Source of the DNA: Bacteroides sp. OF04-15BH
Lineage (GTDB): Bacteria; Bacteroidota; Bacteroidia; Bacteroidales; Bacteroidaceae
Direction: 5' to 3'
Length of the DNA: 64,000 nucleotides
Assembly: GCF_003477995.1 (NCBI RefSeq)
Contig: NZ_QUEM01000007.1
Coordinates: 76,048-140,047, forward strand
This document shows, in pieces, positions 1-8,818 of this stretch. Under the pieces are notes generated by a model. It was not told where the DNA came from and made no database searches. It saw only the letters and a program-made list of their open reading frames with translations. Position numbers and translations under genes: made by a program. Numbering within the stretch: position 1 is the stretch's first letter; every line of letters begins with the position of its first letter.

Positions 1-2012
1 GGGCGCACTTCGGTAACGGTGGGGTGTTCGAAGACCTTCGGCTGTTCCGGCTTGTCGCTTTTCTTCTTCACGGAGATCATCACTCCGGCACGAGAGCCGT
101 CACGGTAGATGGTGCATCCCTTGCAGCCGGAGCGCCATGCCTCTACATACAACCGGTTCACCAACGCCTCGTCTACGTGGTTCGGCAGGTTTACGGTCAC
201 ACTGATAGAGTGGTCTACCCATTTCTGGATGGCACCCTGCATCTGCACCTTCATCAGCCAGTCCACATCGTTGGCTGTAGCCTTATAATAAGGTGACTTG
301 GCTACCAGTTCATCAATTTCTTCCTGAGTATATTTCTTTTGTGTGTCGTAACCGTTCACTTCCATCCAGGTCATGAACTTGTGGTGATACACGATATATT
401 CCTCAAAAGCATCTCCCGTTTCGTCCACAAAGTCAATGTGCACTTCCGGATCGTTCGGGTTCACTTTTCTGCGGCGCTTGTAAATCGGCATGAATACCGG
501 CTCGATGCCCGAAGTGGTCTGGGTCATCAGACTGGTGGTTCCGGTTGGAGCGATGGTGAGACACGCAATGTTGCGGCGTCCGTATTTCGCCATGTCGTTA
601 TACAGTTCCATGTCCGCATCCTTAATGCGGTTGATGAACGGATTGTTCTTTTCACGCTCGGCACTGTAAATCGGGAAGGCACCTCTTTCCTTGGCCATCT
701 GGACAGAAGAACGGTAAGCTTCCAAAGCTACGGTCTTGTGTACCTGTACCGAGAAGTCAGTAGCCTCCTGGGTTCCGTATCTCAGGTTCAGGGCAGCGAG
801 CATATCACCCTCGGCTGTGATTCCCACACCGGTGCGTCGGCCCATGCCGCTCTTCTTGTAAATCTTCTCCCAAAGGTGCTTTTCGGTCTCTTTCACCTCA
901 TCCGATTCCGGATCGGCCTTGATCTTTTGCTGTATGGCTTCAATCTTCTCCAGCTCCAGATCGATGATATCGTCCATGATGCGCTGCGCTGTGCGTACGT
1001 GCTTCTTGAACAGTTCAAAATCGAAATAGGCATCCGGAGTAAACGGATTGACTACGTAAGAGTATAAATTGATGGCCAGCAGACGGCAACTGTCGTAAGG
1101 ACAGAGAGGAATCTCACCACAAGGGTTGGTACTTACGGTGCGGAATCCCAGGTCTGCATAGCAGTCAGGAACAGATTCACGCAGGATGGTGTCCCAGAAC
1201 AACACGCCCGGTTCAGCTGATTTCCAGGCATTGTGCACAATCTTCTCCCACAAAGCCTTGGCCTGAATCTCCTTGTGATATAAAGGCTGGTCAGAATCAA
1301 TCGGGAACTGCTGGATGTAAGTCTGGTCAGTTGTCGCTGCCTCCATGAAGGCATCGTCCAGTTTCACCGAGATGTTGGCGCCGGTAACCTTGCCTTCGGT
1401 CATCTTGGCGTCGATGAAGGCTTCTGCATCCGGGTGTTTGATGCTTACAGACAACATCAAGGCACCGCGTCGGCCGTCCTGAGCCACCTCACGGGTTGAA
1501 TTGCTGTAGCGTTCCATGAAAGGAACCAGACCGGTTGAAGTTAGAGCCGAATTCTTTACAGGAGAGCCCTTCGGACGGATGTGTGACAGGTCGTGTCCTA
1601 CACCGCCGCGTCGTTTCATCAACTGCACCTGCTCTTCGTCGATACGGATAATGCCGCCGTATGAATCCGCCTTGCCTTCCAGTCCGATAACAAAGCAGTT
1701 GGACAGGGAAGCAATCTGATAATCGTTTCCGATTCCGGTCATTGGGCTTCCGGCCGGTACGATATATTTGAAATGGTCGAGCAATTCAAATATATCCCGG
1801 GCTTTCATATTATTGGGATACTTGGCTTCGATGCGTGCGATCTCATTGGCCAAACGCCAATGCATGTCGGTTGGAGTCTGCTCATAAATATTGCCATAAG
1901 AATCTTTCATGGCATATTTATTCACCCACACTCTTGCGGCCAGTTCATCTCCCTTGAAGTATTTCAGGGTTGCCTCAAAAGCTTCATCATAGGAATAAGT
2001 CTGTTTTTCCAC
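1..2012 (-). CDS. nrdJ: Adenosylcobalamin-dependent (class II) ribonucleoside-diphosphate reductase, C-terminus cut by the window edge
   Basis: It reduces ribonucleotides to deoxyribonucleotides using a radical generated from vitamin B12. About 670 codons are visible on the minus strand; the C-terminal part lies beyond base 1. The reading begins MEKQTYSYDEAFEATLKYF from a GTG at 2012. An in-frame TAA sits only five codons upstream and no ATG lies between, so GTG is the best start. Visible family motifs are SLSNCF near residue 106 (first redox cysteine), STNPCGEI near residue 298 (thiyl-radical cysteine with the Asn and Glu of the catalytic set) and the APTGT loop. A matching promoter is at 2101-2130. 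The leader is about 80 nt and shows no B12-riboswitch structure. The family call is firm from the motifs; the gene symbol is by family convention. Confidence 0.93.
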   Translation of the reverse strand, partial: MEKQTYSYDEAFEATLKYFKGDELAARVWVNKYAMKDSYGNIYEQTPTDMHWRLANEIARIEAKYPNNMKARDIFELLDHFKYIVPAGSPMTGIGNDYQIASLSNCFVIGLEGKADSYGGIIRIDEEQVQLMKRRGGVGHDLSHIRPKGSPVKNSALTSTGLVPFMERYSNSTREVAQDGRRGALMLSVSIKHPDAEAFIDAKMTEGKVTGANISVKLDDAFMEAATTDQTYIQQFPIDSDQPLYHKEIQAKALWEKIVHNAWKSAEPGVLFWDTILRESVPDCYADLGFRTVSTNPCGEIPLCPYDSCRLLAINLYSYVVNPFTPDAYFDFELFKKHVRTAQRIMDDIIDLELEKIEAIQQKIKADPESDEVKETEKHLWEKIYKKSGMGRRTGVGITAEGDMLAALNLRYGTQEATDFSVQVHKTVALEAYRSSVQMAKERGAFPIYSAEREKNNPFINRIKDADMELYNDMAKYGRRNIACLTIAPTGTTSLMTQTTSGIEPVFMPIYKRRRKVNPNDPEVHIDFVDETGDAFEEYIVYHHKFMTWMEVNGYDTQKKYTQEEIDELVAKSPYYKATANDVDWLMKVQMQGAIQKWVDHSISVTVNLPNHVDEALVNRLYVEAWRSGCKGCTIYRDGSRAGVMISVKKKSDKPEQPKVFEHPTVTEVR

Positions 2013-2100
2013 GTCTAGTATTTTTAATTATTTTTGCATTTGTAGTTTCTAGCCTTGTATAAGCGTGAATGAATCGTAGAATTGTGTTCTAAAAGCAGTG

Positions 2101-2130
2101 CAAAGCTACGCATGTTTTCCCATATATCAA
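2101..2130 (-). promoter_or_regulatory. Bacteroides-type promoter of the ribonucleotide reductase gene
   Basis: On the minus strand this reads TTG (2130-2128), 19 nt, then TAGCTTTG (2108-2101), an exact match to the Bacteroides -33/-7 consensus TTG-N19-21-TAnnTTTG. Transcription would begin near 2094, giving a leader of about 80 nt before the GTG start at 2012. Confidence 0.7.
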
Positions 2131-2264
2131 AATAAAAAGTAGTTAAAAAACGGTTTCGAGAAAAGTTAGTTGTCAGTTTTTGAATATTATTCATCTGATA
2201 ATTAAATGATTATGTTTTTCAAAAATTCGAAAAGTTATCCAAAAAGAAAATTCAATGATATAAA

Positions 2265-2297
2265 TTGAATAACACTCGCATTTTTTTTGTATCTTTG
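2265..2297 (+). promoter_or_regulatory. Putative promoter of the nitroreductase gene
   Basis: The -7 element TATCTTTG (2290-2297) is exact. A TTG at 2265-2267 lies 22 nt upstream, slightly further than the usual 19-21. The predicted start near 2304 leaves about 20 nt before the ATG at 2325. Reading translation from the TTG at 2265 would place the start codon inside this promoter. Confidence 0.55.
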
Positions 2298-2324
2298 TTC
2301 AACCAACAAAAAAATGAAGGAATT

Positions 2325-3065
2325 ATGGATTTTCTGAATAACAGACGCTCTATTCGTCGCTATAAAACCGATGATATTTCGGATGAATTGTTAAATAGTC
2401 TTTTGCTTCAGGCCGAGCGCACCCAAACAATGGGTAACATGCAATTATACAGTGTTGTGGTGACCCGTTCGAAAGAAATGAAGGAGGCTTTGGCGCCGGT
2501 TCACTTCAATCAGCCTATGGTTACCGGAGCTCCTGTAGTGCTTACTTTCTGTGCCGATTTCAACCGTACGGTCAAGTGGTGCTCCTTCCGCGATGCCAAT
2601 AGCGGATATGATAATCTGCTTTCGCTGATGAATGCCGTGAGCGATACCTTGCTCTATACGCAGACCTTCTCTTGTCTGGCTGAAGAGGCAGGGCTGGGAC
2701 TCTGTTATTTGGGAACAACCTTGTATAACGCCGGTCAGATTATCGACTTGCTGAAGCTTCCGAAACTGGTATTGCCGGTGGCTACACTGACTGTGGGATA
2801 TCCCGATGAATGCCCTCCTATGACCGACCGTCTGCCTTTGGTGGCCCTGATTCACCAGGAGCATTATCACGATTATGACGAGCAGGCTATCAATGAATTT
2901 TATCAGACAAAAGAAAGCCTGCCGGAGAACCAGGAATTTGTAAAAGTCAACCAGAAGCAGACTTTGGCACAAGTCTTTGCCGAGGTGCGTTACAATAAGG
3001 CCGACAATGAAGCCATCAGCGGCGTTTTGCTTGAAACGCTCAAGAAACAGGGCTTCTTGAAATAA
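2325..3065 (+). CDS. Nitroreductase family protein (NfsA/FRP-like, FMN-dependent)
   Basis: The predicted product is a 246-residue flavin oxidoreductase that would use NAD(P)H to reduce nitro or quinone substrates. The N-terminal NNRRSIRRY is the FMN-phosphate-binding signature of the family. The central LGLCYLGTTLYNAGQI and the VATLTVGYPDECP segment match the NfsA-type oxygen-insensitive branch. ATG 2325 is preferred over an in-frame TTG at 2265 because that lies in the promoter and would add 20 atypical residues. The gene stands alone, diverging from the ribonucleotide reductase and converging on dnaA across a shared terminator. The physiological substrate cannot be told from sequence. Confidence 0.88.
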   Translation: MDFLNNRRSIRRYKTDDISDELLNSLLLQAERTQTMGNMQLYSVVVTRSKEMKEALAPVHFNQPMVTGAPVVLTFCADFNRTVKWCSFRDANSGYDNLLSLMNAVSDTLLYTQTFSCLAEEAGLGLCYLGTTLYNAGQIIDLLKLPKLVLPVATLTVGYPDECPPMTDRLPLVALIHQEHYHDYDEQAINEFYQTKESLPENQEFVKVNQKQTLAQVFAEVRYNKADNEAISGVLLETLKKQGFLK

Positions 3066-3093
3066 ACTCTATTGAGATATAAAGATACAAAAA

Positions 3094-3130
3094 AACACCG
3101 TTGAATGGAAGTTCAACGGTGTTTTTTTTA
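3094..3130. terminator. Bidirectional intrinsic terminator between nitroreductase and dnaA
   Basis: A perfect 12-bp stem (AACACCGTTGAA at 3094-3105 with TTCAACGGTGTT at 3112-3123) encloses a 6-nt loop. It has a T-run on the right and an A-run on the left, so it can stop transcription from both convergent genes. The right tail overlaps the dnaA stop codon. Confidence 0.88.
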
Positions 3131-4534
3131 TTTGCTGCTTTGAAGCATTCTTTCAATTTCTTCTACCTTGCTCTTGAAGTTCTTGTCCACATGAATGCGG
3201 TCTGCTACCAGATTGCAGGAGTGGAGTACCGTGGCATGATTGCGTTTGCCGATGAGTGCTCCAATCTTTGACGAAGACAAGTCGGTATGTTTCTGAGCCA
3301 GATACATGGCGATTTGTCTTACCTGCACCACATTCTGTTTGCGGCTCTTGGTAAAGATCTCGCTTTGGTTCATCTTGAAATATCCGCATACGTTTTCCAG
3401 AATCAGGTCTACGGTGATCGGTTTCTTCTCGAACTTCACGGCACGTTTGACAATCTGTTCTGCCAGATTCATGTCCACTTCGCGATTGTATACCACAGAA
3501 TAGGCCATCAGAGAGTTGATGATACCTTCCAGGTCGCGCACGCTTTCATTGACGTTTTCTGCAATGAAGTCGATGACAGCCTCCGGAATGGACAGACCGT
3601 CGCGGTGGATTTTGCTTTTCAGAATGTCCTTTCTCAGTTCCTTGTTCGGCTTTTCCAACTCAGCCACCAGACCCCATTTGAATCGGGTGAGCAGTCGTTC
3701 TTCCATTCCCTGCAGGGCTACCGGAGGACGGTCGGAAGTCAGAATCAGCTGGCGTCCGTTCTGGTGCAGATGGTTGAAAATGTGGAAAAAGGTATTCTGA
3801 GTCTTTGTTAGGCTGGCAAACTCCTGCACATCATCAATAATCAGCACATCAATAGTTTGATAGAAATTGATGAAGTCGTTGACGGTATTTTTGCGCACAG
3901 AATCCGTGTATTGCACCTGAAACAGATGTGCCGACAGGTACAGAACTCTTTTCTGAGGATACAGTTCTTTGATTTTGGTACCGATGGCATTGACCAGATG
4001 AGTCTTTCCCACACCCGATGCTCCGTAAAGAAACAGCGGGTTGAAGGTGGTCTGTTTCGGATGTTCGGCAATAGCCTGGCCTACCGAGCGCGGCAGCTTG
4101 TTGCTGATACCCTCGATAAAGTTCTCAAAGTTATAGTTTGGATTCAGTTGCGGATCCAAGTCCTGCGGCAGAGTAGCCTGCATCGGATTCGGTGCCTTAT
4201 TGCCGTTTGTAATCGGGCGCCCTACCGGTACGGATACAGGACGGGTAGTAGCTTCCAGATCAACCGTAAGATTGTTGGTCTTGTCAGCTTCAATACGGTA
4301 CATCAATTTTACCCCTTCACCGAAAACCCTATGCAGTACGTTGTGAAGGAGTTTAACGTAATGTTCTTCCAAATATTCATAGACAAAAGAACTAGGTACC
4401 TGAATGGTCAGAGTCTTGTCCTCATAGCTCATACAGGTAATTGGTGTAAACCAGGTTTTAAACTGGAGTTCGCTTACATTGTCGTGAATAATTTGAAGAC
4501 AACGTTCCCATTGCGTTTGAAGAGAACTAGTCAT
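3128..4534 (-). CDS. dnaA: Chromosomal replication initiator protein DnaA
   Basis: This 468-residue AAA+ ATPase binds DnaA boxes and opens the replication origin. Domain I spans about residues 1-85 and is followed by a linker. Domain III carries Walker A GASGVGKT (171-178) and Walker B LIIDDVQ (231-237). Domain IV contains the DNA-binding signature around [11 protein letters not shown] (430-440). Length is normal for the family. The gene is not next to dnaN, recF or gyrB, and no cluster of DnaA boxes was seen in the flanking non-coding DNA. It has its own upstream region, separated from the next gene by a terminator. Confidence 0.97.
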   Translation of the reverse strand: MTSSLQTQWERCLQIIHDNVSELQFKTWFTPITCMSYEDKTLTIQVPSSFVYEYLEEHYVKLLHNVLHRVFGEGVKLMYRIEADKTNNLTVDLEATTRPVSVPVGRPITNGNKAPNPMQATLPQDLDPQLNPNYNFENFIEGISNKLPRSVGQAIAEHPKQTTFNPLFLYGASGVGKTHLVNAIGTKIKELYPQKRVLYLSAHLFQVQYTDSVRKNTVNDFINFYQTIDVLIIDDVQEFASLTKTQNTFFHIFNHLHQNGRQLILTSDRPPVALQGMEERLLTRFKWGLVAELEKPNKELRKDILKSKIHRDGLSIPEAVIDFIAENVNESVRDLEGIINSLMAYSVVYNREVDMNLAEQIVKRAVKFEKKPITVDLILENVCGYFKMNQSEIFTKSRKQNVVQVRQIAMYLAQKHTDLSSSKIGALIGKRNHATVLHSCNLVADRIHVDKNFKSKVEEIERMLQSSK

Positions 4535-4587
4535 TCAATTAAGTTCTTGCTTTTAAAATTCTACTATCATTCAATACTTATACTCTA

Positions 4588-4618
4588 CAAAGGTCGGAAT
4601 ATTCTCTGAAATTACCAA
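4588..4618 (-). promoter_or_regulatory. Candidate dnaA promoter
   Basis: On the minus strand TTG (4618-4616) is followed by 20 nt and GACCTTTG (4595-4588). The spacing is ideal but the -7 element matches only six of eight consensus positions. The predicted start is near 4581, about 47 nt before the dnaA ATG. Confidence 0.4.
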
Positions 4619-4717
4619 ATATATTTGGGGGTCTGAGCATTCTTTTTTTATAAAATGCTTGTTTCCAGTGTTTAGTTTCAGCGTTAAAAAAAATAATCTG
4701 TTTTTCTGAGGGGGGAT

Positions 4718-4756
4718 AAAAAAAAGACGCATGGTTTTTAGCAGGCCATGCGTCTT
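4718..4756 (-). terminator. Intrinsic terminator after the MCE gene
   Basis: The stem AAGACGCATGG (4724-4734) pairs with CCATGCGTCTT (4746-4756) around an 11-nt loop. On the minus strand it is followed by a run of T, placing it just after the MCE gene stop and before dnaA. Confidence 0.85.
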
Positions 4757-4770
4757 GATATGGTTTGATT

Positions 4771-5664
4771 TTACTTGTCTTTTCTTCCGAAGATGGAGAA
4801 GTGCACATAACGTTTCGGATGTGCCTTCAAATCGCGCAGCAGACTGTCTGCACTGCCGATGGTAGTGTTGATATTGCCATAGAGGGCCGTATCGTTGAGC
4901 AGCAGACCGATGCTGTTGTCGGTGCGGTTCAGCTTTTCAGTGGCCAGTTGCAGATTGTTCATGGTGGTGTCCACTTTTGTCAGTGTTCCTTCCAGGTTGA
5001 GTGCGTTCACTTTGTCTGTCAGCTGGATGACGTGGTCACCTACAGCCGTAAACTTGTTGGTCATGCCGGGAATGTCTTTCCGGAGCACTTTGTTCAGGTC
5101 CTGGGTACTCTGATTCAGATTGGCCGTCAATTGATTGGTGTTGGCCAGAATCTTGGCAATGTTCGGATCAGACACGATGCGGTTCAGGGCAGATACCAGT
5201 GAATCGACGGTATTCAGGGTTTTCTCCACTTTCGGTATCATGGTGGCCGCCTGGTCCATCAGACCCAAGTTCTCGGTTCCGATGATGGTGTCTCCCGGTT
5301 CGAAACGTTCTCTCGGATTGTTGGCCAGCAGCAGGTTCAGATTGCATCCGCCCAGCATTTCCGATACCAGTTCGGCCGAGCTGCCTTTGGGGATTCTCAT
5401 CTGGTCGTCAACCTGAATCTCTACGATGACATGACCGTTCTTGTTGTAGTTGTAGAAGATTTCGCGAACAATACCGATGTTGTATCCGTCGGCATACACC
5501 GGGCTGGACTTGGCCAATCCCTTTACGTTACTGAATTCGATATAGTAGAAATTGCTGGACTTGAACAGATTGATTCCTTTCAGGAAGTTTATTCCCAAAA
5601 AGAGCAGGGCCAAGGCCACGATTCCGGCTATTCCGATTTTTACTTCTTTTGATAGACTTTTCAT
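4771..5664 (-). CDS. MlaD/MCE-family lipid transport protein
   Basis: This 297-residue protein has one N-terminal membrane anchor (about residues 8-28), an MCE domain (about 35-120, with the VKGLAKSSPVYADGYNIG region) and a long helical tail rich in N, T and L. MCE proteins are periplasmic substrate-binding subunits of ABC systems that move phospholipids between membranes. No MlaE permease or MlaF ATPase gene is adjacent, so the partner must be encoded elsewhere. It lies 10 bp after the amidase gene and is probably co-transcribed with it, linking lipid transport with wall remodelling. The domain call is firm; the transported lipid is unknown. Confidence 0.85.
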   Translation of the reverse strand: MKSLSKEVKIGIAGIVALALLFLGINFLKGINLFKSSNFYYIEFSNVKGLAKSSPVYADGYNIGIVREIFYNYNKNGHVIVEIQVDDQMRIPKGSSAELVSEMLGGCNLNLLLANNPRERFEPGDTIIGTENLGLMDQAATMIPKVEKTLNTVDSLVSALNRIVSDPNIAKILANTNQLTANLNQSTQDLNKVLRKDIPGMTNKFTAVGDHVIQLTDKVNALNLEGTLTKVDTTMNNLQLATEKLNRTDNSIGLLLNDTALYGNINTTIGSADSLLRDLKAHPKRYVHFSIFGRKDK

Positions 5665-5674
5665 ACTTAGTATT

Positions 5675-6943
5675 TTAATTTCTTTTCATTTTCAATGCTT
5701 CTGCCAAAGGAATTTTCCGGCTGTTGTGAAAGGCAATTACAAAAGCGCCCGGAAATTTTTCCTCCACTTCTTCCTTTCTTTTCACCGCTTCCCGATAAAT
5801 GGGAGTGCTTCCGCAGGTGTATTTATAGATATCATTTTCCTTGAAAACCTCAATGTCTGCTATTCCCTTGAAGTGCGAACTGTTGACATGCAACTGCCGG
5901 TTGCTGGTGAGTATCTGCACTTTGAACAGGATGGTGTCGGCCATAGCCTGCTGGGGTTCTGCCGGAGCCGGCAGGGGCAGGGGAGCCGGTACCGTATCTG
6001 CAGAAAGGCTTATTGCTGTTTCCGCTACGTGGGTCACCACTGAATCTGCTTTTGCCGTGGTGTCGGGAACTGCAATGGCAGCAGCCAAGGCTGTTGCTGC
6101 AACAGGCAATGTGTCTTTGCGGACCGTTTCCTGGGCTGTTTGCAGCGGAGCCGCCTTGCGCATTTGCTTGCTCTTGTACTGGCTGAAGGCGTTGTAAAGG
6201 CTTTGCGCCAGTTGGTTGATGCCTTGTGCCGAGTTCAGATATCGTTCTTCGTCCGGTGTGGTGATATATCCCAACTCTACCAGCACGCTGGGCATGGTTG
6301 TGGCGCGCAGTACCAGAAACCCCGCCTGGTGCACGCCGCGGTCCGCTCTTTTGGCTGTGCTTTTGAATTCCTTCTGAATGTTCCGGGCCAGAGCCACACT
6401 CTGCTCCATGTACTTGTCCTGCATGAGTTCAAAGATAATGTAGCTTTCGGCCGAGCGAGGGTCAAAGCCCTCATACCGTGTCTGATAGTCATCTTCCACG
6501 AGGATTACCGAGTTCTCCCGTTTGGCCACATCCAGATTTTCCTGTGCGCGGGCCATACCCATTGTGTATGTTTCTGTTCCTCGCGCTATTTTCTTGCCGG
6601 GCATGGCATTCGTGTGTATGGAGATAAACAGGTCGGCTTTTGCCTTGTTGGCTATCTGGGCCCGTTTGTCCAGCGGGATGAACACATCCGTTTTCCGGGT
6701 ATAGAGCACCCGGGTATCCGGGCAATTGTTTTCAATCAGTTTTCCCAGCGCCAGAGCCACAGAAAGGTTGATGTTCTTCTCTCTGGAAATCCGTCCTACG
6801 GCTCCCGGGTCTCTTCCACCGTGTCCGGCATCGAGCACAACCGTGAAGTTTTTGGTGGCCGGAGCATTTTCAGCATGTGTCCGTTCGGGCACGGAAAAGA
6901 GCGCTATGAAAATGATTATCAGTGAAAAGATATGTTTGCTCAT
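5675..6943 (-). CDS. N-acetylmuramoyl-L-alanine amidase (Amidase_3) with C-terminal SPOR-like segment
   Basis: This periplasmic zinc amidase cleaves the bond between MurNAc and the stem peptide. The chosen start (ATG 6943, 422 residues) gives a signal peptide, MSKHIFSLIIIFIALFSV, ending near THAEN. An extension to 7024 is open but would run through the candidate promoter. Zinc ligands lie in LDAGHGGRDPG and SIHTNA; the catalytic Glu is in VELGYI. A Pro/Ala-rich linker follows. The last ~85 residues (FKVQILTSN...YKYTCGSTP) resemble a SPOR peptidoglycan-binding domain, which would direct the enzyme to denuded glycan at the division site. The MCE gene follows 10 bp downstream. Confidence 0.9.
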   Translation of the reverse strand: MSKHIFSLIIIFIALFSVPERTHAENAPATKNFTVVLDAGHGGRDPGAVGRISREKNINLSVALALGKLIENNCPDTRVLYTRKTDVFIPLDKRAQIANKAKADLFISIHTNAMPGKKIARGTETYTMGMARAQENLDVAKRENSVILVEDDYQTRYEGFDPRSAESYIIFELMQDKYMEQSVALARNIQKEFKSTAKRADRGVHQAGFLVLRATTMPSVLVELGYITTPDEERYLNSAQGINQLAQSLYNAFSQYKSKQMRKAAPLQTAQETVRKDTLPVAATALAAAIAVPDTTAKADSVVTHVAETAISLSADTVPAPLPLPAPAEPQQAMADTILFKVQILTSNRQLHVNSSHFKGIADIEVFKENDIYKYTCGSTPIYREAVKRKEEVEEKFPGAFVIAFHNSRKIPLAEALKMKRN

Positions 6944-6959
6944 TTTGCTTCTTTTCGTG

Positions 6960-6967
6960 CAAAAATA
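6960..6967 (-). promoter_or_regulatory. Possible -7 element for the amidase-MCE operon
   Basis: On the minus strand this reads TATTTTTG, an exact -7 consensus. No TTG is found at the expected distance upstream. It would leave only about 10 nt of leader before ATG 6943. Confidence 0.35.
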
Positions 6968-7026
6968 ATAAGTTTTTTTGATATTTGAATTCTTTTCGTC
7001 ATTCAAATCTGCTCTAATGAGCAATA

Positions 7027-7518
7027 TTATAGATTAATAACAGAATGCGAAAAGAGGGGCAGGTTGTCTTTTTCGAGCAGCAGCAGACTTTTTTTCCGTT
7101 CTGCTCCGCCCCGGTAATTGCCTGCTGTGCCGTTTTTGTTCACGATGCGGTGGCAGGGGATAATCAGATTGATGGGGTTGTTGCTGCATGCCGTTCCCAC
7201 CGCGCGGCAGGCCTGAGGATGACCGCTTTGCTGTGCCAGTTCCTGATAACTTAGGGTAGTGCCGTAAGGAACCTGCGCCAGTGCCTGCCACACCGCTTTC
7301 TGAAAGTCAGTGCCCCGCAGCAGGCAGGGGATGGAAAAACGGGTCAGTTCCTTGCGGAAGTAAGCCTTGATTTCCGCTTCGGTTTGGGCCAGCAGGTCTG
7401 TTTTCCGGCAGCAACCCTCAAAGACCGTTTCGCCCCACAGCAGTGCGGTGAGCCGTTGCTCCTCTTCGAGAGCCGTAAGTTTCCCAAGGGGAGTCTCTAT
7501 GCAGAAGAAATATTTCAT
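7027..7518 (-). CDS. ogt: Methylated-DNA--protein-cysteine S-methyltransferase
   Basis: This 163-residue suicide repair protein transfers alkyl groups from O6-alkylguanine in DNA to its own cysteine. The active-site motif IIPCHRIV is intact near residue 120. The helix-turn-helix region (FQKAVWQAL, YQELAQQSG, RAVGTACSNNP) is present. The N-terminal domain is short, as in Ogt-type enzymes without the Ada regulatory part. It lies about 85 bp upstream of the amidase on the same strand, and both sit downstream of the asnA terminator. No separate promoter was identified. Confidence 0.93.
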   Translation of the reverse strand: MKYFFCIETPLGKLTALEEEQRLTALLWGETVFEGCCRKTDLLAQTEAEIKAYFRKELTRFSIPCLLRGTDFQKAVWQALAQVPYGTTLSYQELAQQSGHPQACRAVGTACSNNPINLIIPCHRIVNKNGTAGNYRGGAERKKSLLLLEKDNLPLFSHSVINL

Positions 7519-7550
7519 GGATTGTTTTTCGATTTCAGGGAATAAACGGG

Positions 7551-7583
7551 AAATAGCCTGTTCCGTTCTGAAACAGGCTATTT
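7551..7583 (-). terminator. Hairpin after asnA
   Basis: The stem AAATAGCCTGTT (7551-7562) pairs with AACAGGCTATTT (7572-7583) around a 9-nt loop. It lies 24 bp beyond the asnA stop. The T-tract is weak on the minus strand (CCCGTTT follows), so termination may be incomplete or need Rho. Confidence 0.65.
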
Positions 7584-7606
7584 ATATATAGGAGTTTGTG
7601 TTTTGC

Positions 7607-8644
7607 TTAAATCAGGGTCATGCCGGCTTCCTGACATTCCTTTCTCATGGCTTCCGGCCAGATGCTTGACTGGGTTTCACCCACGTGAGCCTTGTGCAGC
7701 AATACCATGCACAGACGGCTCTGACCGATGCCGCCACCTACAGACAGAGGCAGAGAGCCTTCGAGCAGGCGCTTGTGGAAATAAAGTTCCTTACGGTCTT
7801 CCTTGCCGCTTTCCTTCAGCTGTTTTTCCAAAGCAGCCTTGTCCACACGGATACCCATAGAAGACAACTCCACGGCGCGGTTCAGTACCGGATACCAGAT
7901 CATCAGGTCACCGTTCAGACCCGGCAGTCCGTTTTCGGCAATGGTAGAGTAGTCGTCATAGTCCGGTGCGCGCAGGTCGTGCTCCTTGCCGTCGCCCAGC
8001 TTGCAGCCGATACCGATGATGAACACGGCACCATATTCCTTACAGATGGCGTCTTCGCGCTCTTTGGCAGTCAGGTTCGGATATTTCTGACGCAACTCTT
8101 CTGCATGGATAAAATGAATCTCTTCCGGCAGGTAAGGCTTCAGTTGCGGATAAGTTTCGCAGATGAAGAACTCGGTGCGCAGGATTGCAGAATAGATGCG
8201 GTAAACGATTTTCTTCAGATATTTCAGGGTGCGCTGCTCCGGAGTGACTACACGCTCCCAGTCCCACTGGTCCACATAAAGAGAGTGCAGGTTGCCCATT
8301 TCCTCGTCGGCGCGCACGGCGTTCATGTCGGTAATGATACCGTAACCCGGCTGCACCTCATATTCTGCCAGAGTGACACGCTTCCATTTGGCCAGAGAGT
8401 GTACCACTTCGGCTTTGGCATCCTGCATGTCCTTGATCGGGAAAGTCACCGGACGCTCCACGCCATTCAGGTCGTCATTCATACCCAAACCTTTGAGTAC
8501 GAAAAGAGGAGCCGTAACGCGGCGCAGGCGCAGTTCTGTAGAGATGCTGCTGAGGAAAAAGTCCTTTATCTTTTTGATGGCCAGTTCTGTTTGCTGTAAG
8601 TCCAGAACCGCTTTATAATTTTCAGGTTTTATTAAATAGCTCAT
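7607..8644 (-). CDS. asnA: Aspartate--ammonia ligase (asparagine synthetase A)
   Basis: The enzyme makes asparagine from aspartate, ammonia and ATP in the cytoplasm. The product is 345 residues, slightly longer than E. coli AsnA. It shows the class II aminoacyl-tRNA-synthetase-like core, including PVTFPIKDMQ, HSLYVDQWDWE, GIGCKLGDGKEHDLRAPDYDD and the C-terminal SVGGGIGQSRLCM motif 3 region with its ATP-binding arginine. It has its own promoter at 8685-8714 and a downstream hairpin at 7551-7583, so it appears monocistronic. No AsnC-type regulator is adjacent. Confidence 0.96.
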   Translation of the reverse strand: MSYLIKPENYKAVLDLQQTELAIKKIKDFFLSSISTELRLRRVTAPLFVLKGLGMNDDLNGVERPVTFPIKDMQDAKAEVVHSLAKWKRVTLAEYEVQPGYGIITDMNAVRADEEMGNLHSLYVDQWDWERVVTPEQRTLKYLKKIVYRIYSAILRTEFFICETYPQLKPYLPEEIHFIHAEELRQKYPNLTAKEREDAICKEYGAVFIIGIGCKLGDGKEHDLRAPDYDDYSTIAENGLPGLNGDLMIWYPVLNRAVELSSMGIRVDKAALEKQLKESGKEDRKELYFHKRLLEGSLPLSVGGGIGQSRLCMVLLHKAHVGETQSSIWPEAMRKECQEAGMTLI

Positions 8645-8684
8645 TTTGCTTTGTTTTTTATATTATTGCTTTCTATTTGCGATG

Positions 8685-8714
8685 CAAAGATAAGTGATTT
8701 TATTAAAATGACAA
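8685..8714 (-). promoter_or_regulatory. Bacteroides-type promoter of asnA
   Basis: On the minus strand TTG (8714-8712), 19 nt, then TATCTTTG (8692-8685): exact consensus elements at consensus spacing. The leader to ATG 8644 is about 35 nt. Confidence 0.75.
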
Positions 8715-8776
8715 TGATAAAACAAAAATAAATGTCTATATGATTATCACACTTTAGCCAAATTTGCAAAAGACTA

Positions 8777-8807
8777 TTGCAGCATAAAATATTTTTGCTT
8801 ATTTTTG
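8777..8807 (+). promoter_or_regulatory. Promoter of tRNA-Arg
   Basis: TTG (8777-8779), exactly 20 nt, then TATTTTTG (8800-8807). The predicted start is about 5 nt before the mature tRNA 5' end, as expected for a single tRNA transcript. Confidence 0.75.
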
Positions 8808-8818
8808 CAATGAAATAA

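Noticed and set aside
339..1067. Plus-strand open frame opposite the ribonucleotide reductase
   Set aside because: The minus strand encodes class II reductase motifs throughout this range, so the plus frame is a shadow.
2013..2100. Cobalamin riboswitch before the B12-dependent reductase
   Set aside because: The leader is only about 80 nt and no B12-box-like conserved segment or large fold is visible.
2220..2324. Replication origin next to dnaA
   Set aside because: Only one loose DnaA-box match was found; there is no cluster, no AT-rich unwinding repeat series and no dnaN neighbour.
7685..8599. Plus-strand open frame (304 codons) opposite asnA
   Set aside because: asnA is complete with promoter and terminator on the other strand. 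The shadow frame has no family features.
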